Under the pieces are notes generated by a model. It was not told the origin of the DNA and did not search any database. It saw nothing but the letters and a program-made list of their open reading frames with translations. The translations under genes and the position numbers were made by a program. This document shows, in pieces, positions 10,671 through 50,648 of a stretch of DNA of 64,000 nucleotides. The stretch comes from Silurus meridionalis (lineage: Eukaryota > Chordata > Actinopteri > Siluriformes > Siluridae): positions 9,334,346 through 9,398,345 of the forward strand of contig NC_060906.1 in NCBI RefSeq assembly GCF_014805685.1, in the 5' to 3' direction. The number at the start of each line of letters is the position of its first letter. The first letter of the stretch is position 1.

Positions 10671-13380
10671 ACTAGCACAGGTGTGATGTGCAGGAGAATG
10701 AAGCGCTGAACTGCATCCATTCTATATATAGAGTTCTTAAAAACAAGTACTTTGTACTCAGGTATAGGAGTGTACTTTAAACGGTAACATGCAGTATTTA
10801 AAATGACTTCATATGATGAGTTTAATATGGACAAATCAGGAAGACTTGAAGGGAGGGGACAGAATATGTAGAAAAAGTAGACAGAATATGTAGAAAAAGC
10901 ACTGATGTGTTTTTTTGGATTAGTCACATATCAAATGTTTTATTACCAAAAAAGAAAAACACAGAACACATTTAGAGAACATATTTTGGTGTGAGATATG
11001 TTTTTTTTTTTTCTCAATATATGTTTATTTTTGAAAATTGAGTAAGGAGAGCAAACTGCACCATTTGCTTCAAAAGCCTCTGTTATGGTTTTGTTAGCAT
11101 GACTCATCAAATGAACCCAATGCAGCACCTTTTACAAAGCACACCGCTTTCTTCCTCCTCCTCCTCATCCAGCATGTTTCTATTCAAGTTACACTGTGGA
11201 CCGTAATCGACTGCAAACAAAAAAAACTTTCAAACCGAATTGCTTTTAGAGGTTTGAACAAAAGCCCCTCCCACCCTTTTAAACCGTGTACTGACCAGGT
11301 TGATTTCATGAGCCAACCAGAAGTATTTTGCAAGAAAAAAAAACCTCACAAACAAGAAAACACTGAGGGACATTTAGAAGTGTTAGTGTTGCATGGTGAA
11401 ATTACAGATTTTTCCGTTAGGGTTTCAAGTACGTCAAGATTTTTTTTTTTTTATGTTCTTTGGATACATAAAAAAAAAAACCAAACAAAAAAAAAAAACA
11501 TTGTCTTCACATCGGCTGACAAATTAGATGCCAATGAATGCCAGAGAAACATTATGCTGACGTGGTTTTTACATAAAGAACATTAGGTGGTGGACTCGTG
11601 AAAGGTGCATGGAGATCATATTTCAAGTGTTCACTTTTAAGAGCGAAGAAAAAAAAAAAAAAGAAAGAGATGGTAACTGATGTTGGACTGTTTAGCTGAA
11701 GGCAGCCATGTTTAGTATTCACCAATTTATACAGCCTAAGACTCTCTCACACCAACACATATACAGACACACACACATACACACACTCACAGCTTCCTGT
11801 TGATGCCAGACCTTAACTCATCAATCGCTGTCCTTGACAACTTGCATTGAGATACCAAGGAAACCAGTCCTGGTTGTTTTACCCTTTAAATAGGGTTAAA
11901 GAAATGGCTACAAACAAAGAGTTTGGAGGCCAAGTTGCGCAATTTAGCATTGCTGTATACAAATAATTATAATAGTCATTAATAATAATAGAGCAAGAGG
12001 CAAGCAGCAGCTGACTGGTGAACTTTTGAATGAATAAACCGATAAGAAGTATGAGGGCTGTTATTAAATGCATTCGGATTCACTGCTAATCTGGTGACAT
12101 GCCTGTGTATCAAGACATCCGTCGGATTTTACTTCGTGGTGAACTGTTTTGTTGAGGGATTTACAATTGCCTAACTGAGCATTTTAGTTTTATTGTGGGG
12201 TTTCTTTTCCTTTAAAATTAAATCCTAGAGAACTAAGAGTGAGAGTCACAAAAGAAAGAAAACCAGACATGTTAATGACTTAGATTAGACGTCCGTGTGT
12301 TAAAGGCCATGCTTGAGATAATATTCCTTCAGCGGTATTTTAAATGATGTTATGATGCTGTGTTTTATGAACATCAATCACATCACTCCATCTCACCGGC
12401 TCACAACAGGCCGAGCGAACGAGGATCAACTGCGCAAAACAAAACAACAAAAAATTCACTCTGGTTCTCTAGTGTGTCAAAGTTTGTTTAAATTCAGTAT
12501 TTAAATATTATCCTACACACTATATTTCTGTTCCCTTTCTTGACATTCGTGACACACACACACACATACACATCATATACTCTCTCTATTTAAATTTGTT
12601 CCAGTGATCTGGTCTGGTCTGATCTGGCTGTAGAAAAATATCCTATATTATTAACAGGTTAAATGCTGTAAAATAATATTTGTTTATGATATAAGTTAAG
12701 CTTATTTGTTGCAAAGTGACCCTGTCTTACATTCACTCTGTTGATAGAAGTACTGCCATTGAAGTGTTTCTCAGCCATTCGTACATCTCATCTCTCATGA
12801 TATTCATAAAAAAAAAAACTTTAGCTAAAAACTGCCAAACAAATTTGGTAGAAATTAGTATACACCAGTCCAAAAAGTCTGAGGTGGCGATTTCGAATCC
12901 AAAAAACATTCTAGTGGACGTACTTCGTATTTTTGAAATCTAGCTTATATTGCGTTGTATATTTATGTACATCGACTGATGTTTTATTTTTTCCCCAACT
13001 AAAAAATATAATCTCAGGACACCGGACAAACTCATGCAATTTGCTTTGGGTTAACTGGCAGCGATACTCCGATTAATAAGACGTCCTTGGAGAGACTGAG
13101 ACACTTGGCTAAAATAAATGGTCTACCTGATGTGTACTGCAATGTGAACATGTGATTGGACCAGCGCTCTGAACGGCTGGAGGCAGAACGATCCTGAGTA
13201 AGTGGAACGAGACCTGTTGTGTGCTGCCATGCAGAGGTTAATTATTGCAACCCGTTTCTATTTGAACTACCCTGAAAAACTATGACTGTGTTCATGTCAT
13301 ATGGACAAGTTTATGGAGACCTGACTCTCACGTTTGCATGTGCTTTTTACCACATGTAATCCCTGCATTGCTGTTATAAT

Positions 13381-13594
13381 AAGCTCTATTCTTCCGGGAA
13401 GGCTTTCCACTAGATTTTGGATTGTGGGACTGTGAGAATTTTGTGATCGTACAGGTGCTAGAGCATTAGTGAAGAGGTTTGGAGTTCAGTCAGGGTCCAA
13501 GTTTAACTCAAGTTGCTTCCAAATTAGTGACGATAGTTGGAACAAAGAAACACAGACAGACATAATGGTCAGGTGTCCACATCCATATAGTGTA
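13381..13594. mobile_element. Tc1-type MITE, partly decayed
   Basis: The right end ATGGTCAGGTGTCCACATCC followed by ATATAGTGTA matches the terminal repeat of the elements at 15,016 and 23,575. The inner word TTCCGGGAAGGCTTTCCAC is typical of this Tc1 family. The left end is eroded. Confidence 0.45.
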
Positions 13595-14069
13595 TCTAAG
13601 TGCTATCATTGACTCGGTGAAAAAGTTTAGGGCTCCTGATTTGTGATTGTCCGAATTTCACGACGACGTCTAAGCAAGGTCATGACCTTCCTAACAGTCG
13701 TGATAGTTTAACGTGCAAGCAGGAGAAAAAGTACCAGCGAAGCCTCCACACCAGAATAAATCTGAATGCAGTGAGAACTGATTGACTGACAAACACTCCT
13801 TCATTGATCTTCAGGATACACTTTATCCTGGTCTGGATCATTGTAAAACCAGAGTCTCTTCTCAGGAGCACTGGGAATAAGAAGTGTGTTTGTGGGCACA
13901 TTCACACAAATTAAGCGTGTCTTGTCCACCTACTGGTGGGTTTCTGGAGGCAGGAGGAAACGGAAAAAACCCAAACAGAGACATTAACCCTCCTGTGACA
14001 GTAACCCAAGCTAGGGATGGACCTGGGAACAGCTAACCACTGTCCCACAACTGTGTAAGATCACAGAGT

Positions 14070-14073
<4 letters not shown>

Positions 14074-14141
<68 letters not shown>
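14074..14141. repeat. (AT)n microsatellite
   Basis: Roughly 65 bp of AT dinucleotides within the putative CLOCK 3' UTR. Confidence 0.9.
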
Positions 14142-14143
<2 letters not shown>

Positions 14144-15015
14144 TTTTTTTTTTACAGAAAATGTTACATGCTATGATATAGAAAGTCCATATCAACCCAC
14201 AGCTACTACTACAGTTGTGAGACAATATTAGAATCCAATAATCTTCTTTTTCCCATTTTATTAGGGACACTTCACCCAAAGTAAGACTTTGCCTAGGTCC
14301 AACCGAGCCCTAAAACATAAAGTGCTATTAGAACATAAGTGCTAATGTCTTTCTAATTTTGGGGGTTGCGTGTAGGAGTTATTCGATGTCTAGTACAAAA
14401 CACGGCACCGGATACGAGATTATCGTCACAGTCATCATCAATGAGGTCTGGAGATCCTCCGCTATAAAACATTCCGGATTTCTCTGGACGTAACTGGATC
14501 ATGGACTCCGTTTGACTTATAGCATGCTCGAGCTAAAACTAAAATCGAGAGAAATAAAAAAATATATGAAACCCGTGCAAATATAAGATCGTGTGCTAAA
14601 GATTTAGTAGAGACAATGAGGTTCGGTTCGGTAAGGCTAAATTTTCATATCGATTAAAATTACAGTGATATATTTATATATTTATTTCTCTATCGTAGCT
14701 TACATATTAGTGTAAAAATCTAAAATAGCTTAAATTATGGCTTGGCACTGTGTGTAGGGTTTTTTTTAACTTACTTAAATACAATATTATACAGTATGTG
14801 GCCATAAAATATTAATATATGCTTACGTGACTCGTGTATAAGCATCGAGACTGATATCTGACACCTGAGTATGTCATGGTTTCCATACTTTCCTGAAAGC
14901 TCCCGGTTAACGCCGCATTAAATACTCCATGTTTACCAGAATATATTAAGAATCTAAATATCCGTCTGACTCCACAACCTGCTTTGTCGTGTATGTATAT
15001 ATACACACACACACA

Positions 15016-15481
15016 CACTATATTGCCAAAAGTATTGGTCACCTCGTCATAAGTATGGTATGGGATTTTGGAGCATTGCATTCCACATTTAGTCCCAATT
15101 TGCGCTTATGATTCCCCCACTCTTCTGGGAAGTTTTTAGTGTGTGCTTATGGATATTTGTGTTCATCAGCCACAATGGTATTATGAAAGGCAGGTACTGA
15201 TGTAGGTGAGGAGACCTGGGGGTGCAGCGTTCCAATTAATCCCAAAGGTGTTCAGTAGGGATGAGATCAGAGCTCTATAGCAGGCCACTCAAGATCTTCC
15301 TCTCCAAAGCGTGTAACCAGATCTTCAAGGAGCTCACTTTGTGCACAGGGGCATTGCCATGCTGGAACAGGTTTTGGGTTATAGCGCATCTAAAGACATC
15401 CTGTACAATTGGTAACAGTGTGAAAAAGAGCCCCATATAGCAGGAAAGGTCAGGTGACCCAATACTTTTGTCAATATAGTG
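15016..15481. mobile_element. Tc1/mariner non-autonomous element with TIRs
   Basis: Left end CACTATATTGCCAAAAGTAT and right end ATACTTTTGTCAATATAGTG are near-perfect inverted repeats, extended by GGTCACC/GGTGACC. The inner sequence (CAAAGGTGTTCAGTAGGG, GCAGGCCACTCAAGATCTTC) is a decayed minus-sense transposase remnant without an ORF. It is flanked by (CA)n on the left and (AT)n on the right. Confidence 0.75.

Positions 15482-15485
<4 letters not shown>

Positions 15486-15544
<59 letters not shown>
15486..15544. repeat. (AT)n microsatellite
   Basis: About 58 bp of AT dinucleotides directly next to the Tc1-type element. Confidence 0.9.
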
Positions 15545-15548
<4 letters not shown>

Positions 15549-16473
15549 ACACATGTAAAATATGTACAGCTTAGAGATTAATAAATGGATTTTGGTTACA
15601 TGTATTAAAAAAAAAAAAAAAAAAAGATGGCGTCTTTTTAAACAAACTGTGACACTCGAAGCAGAACCAGCACTGTCCGCTTTGCAGACACATACGTCCC
15701 CACACACGCACTCACTCACACACATATACACACACACACCTCACGGTAAAGAGGAAGTCCGTGAAGGCATCAGCCAATAAGTGTTTTTCCTTTGAATACT
15801 AGAAAAAGTATACTCAAAGCTACAAATAACAGACTACACTCTTTTTTTCCGTGTCATGCATCAATATAAAATATTAGTTTCTCTTTGTTTTGTCCGTATA
15901 TTTACATATTCATTTACAGGTGTACTATACAATAAAAGCTGAATCCACATGACGATCTTAAAAATATTTTCTGACCCATAATTGATTTTTGCTTTTTTTG
16001 CTTTTTTTTTAACATGGAAAACACAAAAATGAAAAGGAGAGGCATGTGAGAACAGGGAAGGGAGGGGAAATAAAAGATGGACAAATGGATGCGAGGCCAT
16101 TTTTCCTCTTGGACTTCTCTGAAGTCTTAAATAGTTGCCTCCGGCCCACAAACTGGAGCGTTCTATAGAAATGAACGCGTGAATCAAAGACGGCCCATCT
16201 CTTGACTTGCCTCATATATAGGCAAGTGTGGTGAAAAAGAAACCAAGGTTTCTTACGAACCGCTTGGCGCGTGTGGGCTACTCTTCCCAGAACTCAGTGC
16301 AAGCATTCGGAACTTGGTGAAGGATGACACGTAGGGCGCAGAGACACGACAGCACCTTTTGCTTTGCGCCAAACAACAGGTACAGTTTGAATACTGCTAA
16401 TGCACCTCTTTCATCGCCCTGCACTACAGAGGTCAGATTCGGTCCTCGACACACACGACTGGCCGTTGCCGGG

Positions 16474-43872
<27,399 letters not shown>

Positions 43873-43892
<20 letters not shown>

Positions 43893-43964
43893 TTTGAAGT
43901 GTGATCAGGGCTGTAGTGGGACACAGAGGAGCTTGAAGCGTGAGGTAGACATTTGTACATGAGC
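43873..43964 (-). CDS. clock: CLOCK exon with start codon
   Basis: Coding part 43,873-43,892 encodes MSSSIDR (last codon split; donor ACCG|GTGAGT). 43,893-43,964 is 5' UTR after a strong acceptor (TTTTTTCCCCCCTTGTCCAG). An in-frame TGA lies seven codons upstream of the ATG, so the longer N terminus seen in human (MLFTVSCSK) is absent and MSSSIDR is the start. An inner acceptor CCACTACAG at 43,911 is an alternative UTR boundary. Confidence 0.92.
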
Positions 43965-44196
43965 CTGGACAAGGGGGGAAAAAATGTCAAAAGTGAAATT
44001 CCATGACAGTTTAATCTGATAGCAAATAGATAAATAGATAAAAATGAAAATAACGACTTTATGGCCCTTTCAGAACTCATATTAACATCTACCTCGAGCA
44101 AATTGTTTACACAGTGCACTCACTGTGATCAGAGCGTTGGCGTGTAGAATAAGGTCAAATGTGTTTTGGAGATTGTGAAGGGTAATACACTCATCA

Positions 44197-45187
44197 AGCA
44201 CTTTATTAGGAACACCTGTACACTCATTTATTCACACGACGATCTAATAAACCTGGGGGCAGAAATGCAATGCCTATAATCATGCAGATATAGACCAGTA
44301 GTTTTGGGAAATATTTAGGTCTATTATCAGAATGTGGGGGAAAAATATGATCTCTGTGAATTTTCACCATGGCATAATTATTGGTGCCATACAGGCTGGT
44401 TGGAGTATTTCTATAAATTATGATCTCATGGAACACATACAACAACCTAGTGATACAATTTCAGTATTTTGAAAGGTAAAAGAAAGGCTACAGTTGCTCA
44501 GATAACCACTCTGTAATATCAAGGGAGCCAGAGAAGCATTGCAAAATGTAAGAACTTTAAGGTTGGATAGGCTACAGCAGAAAAACAAGATGATGGCAAG
44601 TTCCCCTTCTGTCAGACAAGAATATGAATCAGACAGTATCATGGACACAACAGATTGACCCAAACTGAACAGAAAGACATGTCCTGTTTCGATTAATCTT
44701 TTGTCAACAGTCAAGGTAGTGTAAGGTAGTGTAAAGGTGTAGGGAATGTTCTCTTGGCACATTTTAAATGCATTTTATGCATTTAAAGAAATCAAACATC
44801 TCTTGAATGCTAAAGACCATTTGAATATTGTGGCTGACCATGTCCATCTCTTCATGACCACCATTTATTCCTCTTCTAATCACTACTTTCAGCATGAACA
44901 GGCACCATGTCACAAAGCCAAACTCATCTCAAAACTGCTTTCATGAAAATGGCAAAAAGTTAAATGTTCAACTTTGGCCTTTCCAGTAAATAGAACAGAA
45001 TCCAATTGAACATTTTTACAGTATGATAAACTGGGAAATTCGAAGCATAAAATACATTCTGAAATCTGGAGGAAATTCAAAGGAATTTTTCTTGTGAAAT
45101 CCATGGTTTGAAGAATTCAAGTTTTCAAAGCAAATGGAGGTCATTCCCAGAATAAATGTTCCTAATAAAGTGCTTTGTTAGTGTGTC
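44197..45187 (+). mobile_element. Tc1-type element with AGCACTTTATTAGGAAC ends
   Basis: Inverted ends CAAGCACTTTATTAGGAACA (left) and TGTTCCTAATAAAGTGCTTT (right), about 1 kb. A 66-aa frame at 44,746-44,946 reads LNIVADHVHLFMTTIYSSSN then YFQHEQAPCHKAKLIS, from the catalytic part of a Tc1-like transposase; the usual D-N-A-P-C-H is E-Q-A-P-C-H, so the catalytic Asp is lost. It lies just upstream of the CLOCK start exon. Confidence 0.85.
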
Positions 45188-46830
45188 AGGATGGGCTCTG
45201 GAAAACCAGAATACTACATAATTACTGCTCATCACTCATCCAAATAACAGGTTAAGGAAAAATTTAATAGATATAAGTAAGACTCTATGCATACTACCTT
45301 AAACATTAGCAATTAGAGTTTGTATGTAACACATAAGAGGAGAAAAAGTTCACTTTTAATTAAGAAAGAAGTGTAAACGTCATTTGGACACATTAATGCA
45401 GAAGCACTAGAGTGTTTGATCATAATAATAATAATAAAAAATAATGCTACATACAAACTGCAACCCTTCAACCAGTCTTAGTTAGTCTCGACTAATTAAC
45501 TAGTCAAGTTTTATACATAGATTGGATTTATTATTGTATATTTATAATAACAATAAAAAATTAAAAAGGAAAATGCTTATTTCTTTAAGCATTATAATGT
45601 AACAGCAGTATAATGTACACATTTTGTCTGATAATAAAGCTAAAAGTACCATTTATTGTCTACTAAGTAGTAAAAGAATGCACAATTATTAATACCAACC
45701 TCACCAATTCCTTAAAAGAACCGTCAGGTCAGCAAGAAGTACAATCACAGATGGTCACTGGAGAAGCTTTCAGGTGAATGAAAATAGGTGTTAAAGGATC
45801 TCAGTCTTGGCTCTCCACTCGTAATCAGATCACCAGTCCACCTGAGACTGGTGTTGACACCGGGTATGAACGTGGCCTTGGTTTCATTCTGAAGCCAAAC
45901 TAACCTCCAGTCCAGTGTGCATAATGAGAATGAAGGGTGAGAACGTCACAGAATGAAGACCACCACAGTCCACCTGGGGGGGCGGTGCGTCAGTGTGCAC
46001 TTGAGTCAGTTTTTCACGTGTAATAAGGGGAGCTTCATGAAACGTGAGAGATTTTGCGAGTTAAGAGGATCAATAGTGTGCTTTGATGCACCCTGTGGCA
46101 TGTGAATGTTCTCCAAGGAAGGTGAGCACGCATGTACTGCATGTCAGCAGCAAAGTCCTCCTAAGAGCCAAACATATACAATAAATAATAAACAATTTAG
46201 CATAATGTATTTTAGCTTCTAAATGTACAATTATGTAAGGAAGAGTAGAAAATACACTTACATATGTCTTCAGAATAGATTCCTTTTTGCTTAGGTCTTC
46301 AGATTTGTGTTGTCACCCTGAAATGAAAAAAAAAAAAAAAAAGTTGATTTTTTTTTTTTTTAATAAGAACAGCAACAAACATCTTTGGCCATGCAATTCT
46401 ACATTACATTACCTACGTTTAAGAGCAACCTCCTGAAAACCTGACACACTTCTATCACTAACCTAGAATTTTGGCATAAAAAAAAAACATGAATGACTGT
46501 GGCGAATAATAACCACCACCTCCTTTCAATCTGCAGCTCAAGCTAAGCTACAAGACAAATGAATACATTCTGAGGAAATCACTCTCTACCATAATAGAAG
46601 GAAAAAACAAAACAAACAATAACATAACCTTAATGTCATGTTAAAATGACTTTGATCTACGCTTGTTACACAATGACATTTTAAACCAATTAGTTCCCTA
46701 CCGGTTCTTATCGTTAGTCTGCATTTCTTGATTAGATGATGCATTAAAAAAAAAAAGCATAATACATTTTATGTAGTCACACAACACACACTGCCAGGTT
46801 TTATGGTGTTTTATGGGGATATAGTGATTC
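45188..46830. other. Upstream or 5' intron of CLOCK
   Basis: No coding exon recognised. It contains a motif cluster at 45,977-46,020 (next entry) and A/T homopolymer runs at about 46,326-46,362. Confidence 0.4.
45977..46020. promoter_or_regulatory. GC-box / AP-1 / E-box cluster
   Basis: Within 44 bp: GGGGGGGCGG (45,977-45,986), TGCGTCA (45,987-45,993), TGAGTCA (46,003-46,009) and CACGTG (46,015-46,020). About 2 kb upstream of the CLOCK start exon. Single motifs are common by chance; only the clustering is notable. Confidence 0.35.
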
Positions 46831-47158
46831 ATAATTACTCTTTACAACCATGGTGAGCAGAGAAGCATCTCAGCATGTGGTAAATGAGCCCCAAAAGCCC
46901 CAAAAGAGGTTCTACTATTGTCAGGCAAGAACAAGCATCTGCAACTCTCATTGGCACAGACTTTAACAAACTGGACAGGAAAATAAAAGTGTGGGTAAAT
47001 CTGGGCCCCCGAGAGCTTCAGATTTTTGTTCTTGGCTGACAAGAGTGGAACTCAATGTAGCCTTTAACTGTTGTAACCCATCCACCTCAATGTTCATGGT
47101 TTTGTGCTATCTATAAAGCTTTTCTGCTCACCACGATTGTAAAGAGTAATTATTTAAT
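46831..47158. mobile_element. Inverted-repeat element from a Tc1-like transposase region
   Basis: The left arm AATTACTCTTTACAACCATG-GTGAGCAGAGAAG is repeated inverted at the right end (TTTTCTGCTCACCACGATTG, TAAAGAGTAATT). The interior carries CCCGAGAGCTTCAGATTTTT, TTGTTCTTGGCTGACAAGAG, which resembles inverted Tc1-like transposase sequence. It could fold into a long hairpin. Confidence 0.55.
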
Positions 47159-47679
47159 ATAGTTTACTCAAGTTATTATAAACTTCCTTGCAACTAGAAG
47201 CAATCCAGTGATTTTTCCGATCTTTCTTATCTAAAAAGTGTCACTTATTTTGAGGTACTAAACCCAGTTTAATACGACCGATTTGATAACCGATTAATCA
47301 ACCGATACTGGATAAAAAAAAACAAACACTCCATGAAAAATTTTACTGAACTTTATTACAAACATACATACATACAAAAAATAAAAAATAAAAAATAAAA
47401 AACACTACTGAATGATGAAAATGAGTTACGAACATGCAACAAACAGCATGTGGTGTCAGTGATTCGCCTCTAGAGGCCACTCTCGTAATGATAGAGGAAA
47501 CCGGAAAAACTATCGGTATGGATTTTGTTGTTCCAGCAATCAATTTTCGGTGGCAAGTAATTGGTCAACCTCTAATACCAATATCCCTGCCAGGGTAACA
47601 GTCAATTCAAATCTCTTGCCAAATGATTGGCTGATTAGGAAACAGGACAGATGAACCGGTTTTGGAATAGATAATTTTC
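47159..47679. repeat. Dispersed repeat
   Basis: Contains AGTGATTCGCCTCTAGAGGC (shared with about 28,085), ACCGATTTGATAACCGATTA and TTGGTCAACCTC, suggesting a decayed hAT-type element. No ORF. Confidence 0.35.
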
Positions 47680-48245
47680 TTTTTGCTTTTAATATGCAGC
47701 GCTATTCGTCCACTGCAAATGATCCAAAACGAGGCTGCACGACTTCTGCCCAAGTTCTCCCACACCACCCCACTGTTGCGCTCCCTTCACTGGCTTCCAG
47801 TAGCTGGAATAATTCAAAACACTGATGCTTGCCTACAAGGCCAAAAATGGACCAGCACCATCTTACCTCAGAGACCTAATCACGTCTCGCACTGCACCAC
47901 GCTGTCTGAGATCCTCCAGCACTGCTCGACTGGTACCACCTTCTCTCAGAATGAGAGGTAAGTATACTTCAAGGCTCTTCTCTGTTCTAGCACCGAGGTG
48001 GTGGAATGAACTTCCCCTAGATGTCCGTACAGCGGAGTCCCTGGCTGTCTTTAAGCGACGGGTGAAAACCTACCTCTTCATGAAACACTTAAATTAGCAC
48101 TTTTCAGGTTTGCTTTGTAGAATTTAAGAGTTATATTGATATTAAGTTTGTAATCTTGCATACCAGTGTAGATTTATTCATTGCTAGGGACTCAAAAGCA
48201 CTTTTGTACATCGCCCTGGATAGGGGAGTCTGCTAAATGCAGCAA
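47680..48245 (+). mobile_element. L2/CR1-type LINE, C-terminal part
   Basis: Across one frame change the translation gives MIQNEAARLLPKFSHTTPLL, RSLHWLPVAGI, AYKAKNGPAPSYLRDLI, TARLVPPSLRMRGKYTSRLF, SVLAPRWWNELPLDVRTAES and FKRRVKTYLFMKHLN, the typical C-terminal end of L2-like LINE ORF2. The 3' UTR ends near AAATGCAGCAAATGGAAATG. It is 5'-truncated. Confidence 0.85.
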
Positions 48246-48299
48246 ATGGAAATGGAAAATTTTCCAAATACAGGAAAAGAGAAATTATTTGCTTAAAAT

Positions 48300-48640
48300 T
48301 CAGCTTTGTTTAATTTTTGCCATTGCGCAAAATCAGTATACAAAGATATAGTTCAGTAGATATACTAGAATATTGTTTTGTTGTTATTCTTATCATGTCA
48401 TGGAAGGGATGTAAAGATGCAAAATCGCAGAAAATATGTGACGTTTCAAACAGATACTGTCAGATGATATTTATATGCACTACTTGCACAACAAATATGA
48501 TGCAGCATATAAACCGTCACCACAGTAAACTATTTATAGGCTAAATCACACTGACCGGGGAATTTGCAGCCCCATTCATGGTTACGAGTGCAAAAGCCAC
48601 AATGATCTCAAGGCACATAGATGTCTTCATGGCAAAAGAT
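48300..48640 (+). mobile_element. Possible hAT transposase BED-finger fragment
   Basis: An open frame ends CTTCTTNMMQHINRHHSK-like (C-x2-C...H-x4-H pattern; frame 48,317-48,544), reminiscent of a BED zinc finger in hAT/ZBED proteins. It is short, and the assignment is weak. Confidence 0.35.
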
Positions 48641-49134
48641 TAGGGATGTTGAGTCTGTTTTATATCATAGAAAATTACAGCTACTGGTCAACACACTGAA
48701 GTTTGTTTATACAAAGAGTTTGATTTTGTTTGTATAATTTATTTATTGATTGATTTGATTCGGGATTTCAATGTAGTTTTGTTATTTGACAAATAAAGAA
48801 ATGTGCAGCATTTCATCTAAAAAATTATAAAAAGACAATTTCATTTGGAATGTGTCTTAAATCTTTGTTAAAAAAATATTTAATTAAAAAAAAAAACTAT
48901 CATGAATTGTGTCACACTGTGAGCTAAATGAATCATTGCATCCCTATGCTATGGTCATAGGTGCATATTTGAACTTATTAACCCAATTATTGTCTTGTTG
49001 CAATTCATCCAACAAACACAAAGTTTACCTTTGCAAAAGCAAACATATTTCCTTAGAAATGGTTAATGTAATTAAAAGCTGTACCCTTCATGAAGGGACA
49101 CAGAAGACAAGAAAACAAAAGCTATCCTGTCAAA

Positions 49135-49500
49135 CCAATGTCTTCTTTCGGTTGCTTCTTCTTCTTTCCATACTACCCTGTCCTCTACATCTGCTTCTTT
49201 CAAACCAACTACCTGCAGGTCTTCCTTCACCATATCCATGAACCACCTTCTCTTTGGTTTCTCTTTTTTCCTCCTTTCTGGTGGCTCCATCCTCAGCATT
49301 CTCCTACCGATATACCCCATGTCCTTCCTCTGCACATGTCCAAAACATCTCAATCGGGCCCTCTCTTACTTCGTCCCCAAAACGTCCTACATGCGCTGTC
49401 CCTCTAATAAACTTGTTTCTTATCCTGTCCATCCTCATCACTCCCAACGAAAACCTCAACATCTTCAGCTCTGCTACCTCCAGCCAAACCCATGTGATTT
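49135..49500 (-). mobile_element. RTE LINE 3' fragment, inverted
   Basis: The - strand encodes RCFGHVQRKDMGYIGRRMLR then MEPPERRKKEKPKRRWFMD and VKEDLQVVGLKEADVEDRVV, equivalent to 38,770-38,950 of the larger RTE copy. Same strand as CLOCK. Confidence 0.85.
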
Positions 49501-50648
49501 GCAGAAATAGCAGCTAGATACTCCTGGAAGATTTCACCTTCTCTGTAAAAACAAACAAACCAAAAAAAAGCTCTTTTTTTTTTTTGTCATCTTGTTGATC
49601 AATAACTTTGCAGAAGCAGAGTTTTATACAAACCACCATTACTTGGTTATATTTATAAGAAGGTGAATGCCACACCTTCTAGAAAGCTAGTCAAGGTGGG
49701 GAGGATATATTTGCTTATTGAGCCTGGGACAATAGCGTGCCCAAGCCTGGCACTAATGAGGTAGAACTATATTTGTTAACTGAAGTTTTACTTATGATTG
49801 TCAGGAAATTACAAGACAAGACCAACTGGTGATTCTCAGTCAGCTGATTGAATTGGCAATATAAAGTTTAGGGGTGGAATCAAATACATGCATCAGCATG
49901 CATGACAAAATAACTCCGCCAACTCATTCCAATTCATTCCAAACCAGACTGGCCACCTCTGCCCTGCAAGCAAGACAAAAGTCTCTTACAAATTCATACA
50001 GACTTTTGCATACAGATTTATACAGACTGGAAGGTAAATCTGAGGTAAAAGGAAAACATGTGCAGCTTTATCACATTATCGATATGGAAATACCAAAAGA
50101 TAACAAGCAAAAGTGCAAGTCGGGACATCAGCATCCTACCACTTAATCAACAAAATCTTGAAATTATAGGAGAGAGGAAACAAACAATCCCAAAAGTGTG
50201 TCATTCAAATTAATTTTCAAAATAGACAGAAACATTCAAAATATTTTGAAGGCTTTTCCATAGCTGGGGAGGTTTATAGGAAAAAGCACCTGCCATTGTC
50301 TTCAGAATTATAGGTACTAATAAAGAGCCTGAATCTATATTATCAACCTGTACAAATATTTACAGCAATTCAGAACAGCTTAAAAGTCTACACTCTGATA
50401 CTCTAGAATGGTTTACAGATACCAGTGTGTGACCACAGGTTAGCAGAAAGGTTTTACTGTGAGTCAGTAACTACTGGCTTCTGATCTGTGTGTGCTAAAA
50501 TACCATAAATAACAACATGATCGTAGACTACAAATTGCTAGAGATAAAGAAAAGACTGTTTCCTCATTCAGGCTTTATCTGATTGACTTGTTGTACAAAG
50601 GTAAAGTTCGGTGTTCCACAAGGATCTGTTTAATTATTTCATATTTAA
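49501..50648. other. Unassigned AT-rich DNA
   Basis: No exon, RNA gene or repeat recognised. Confidence 0.4.

Larger units (their letters stand above)
10915..16473 (-). other. clock: Putative CLOCK 3' UTR
   Basis: Follows the CLOCK stop codon on the - strand. The most distal attractive poly(A) hexamer on that strand is AATAAA at 10938-10943; others lie at 11024, 12188, 12983 and 14682. Mammalian CLOCK has a multi-kilobase 3' UTR, so a long one is plausible. The span includes two (AT)n runs and two Tc1-type elements, listed separately; otherwise no gene is seen. The end point is an inference. Confidence 0.4.
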
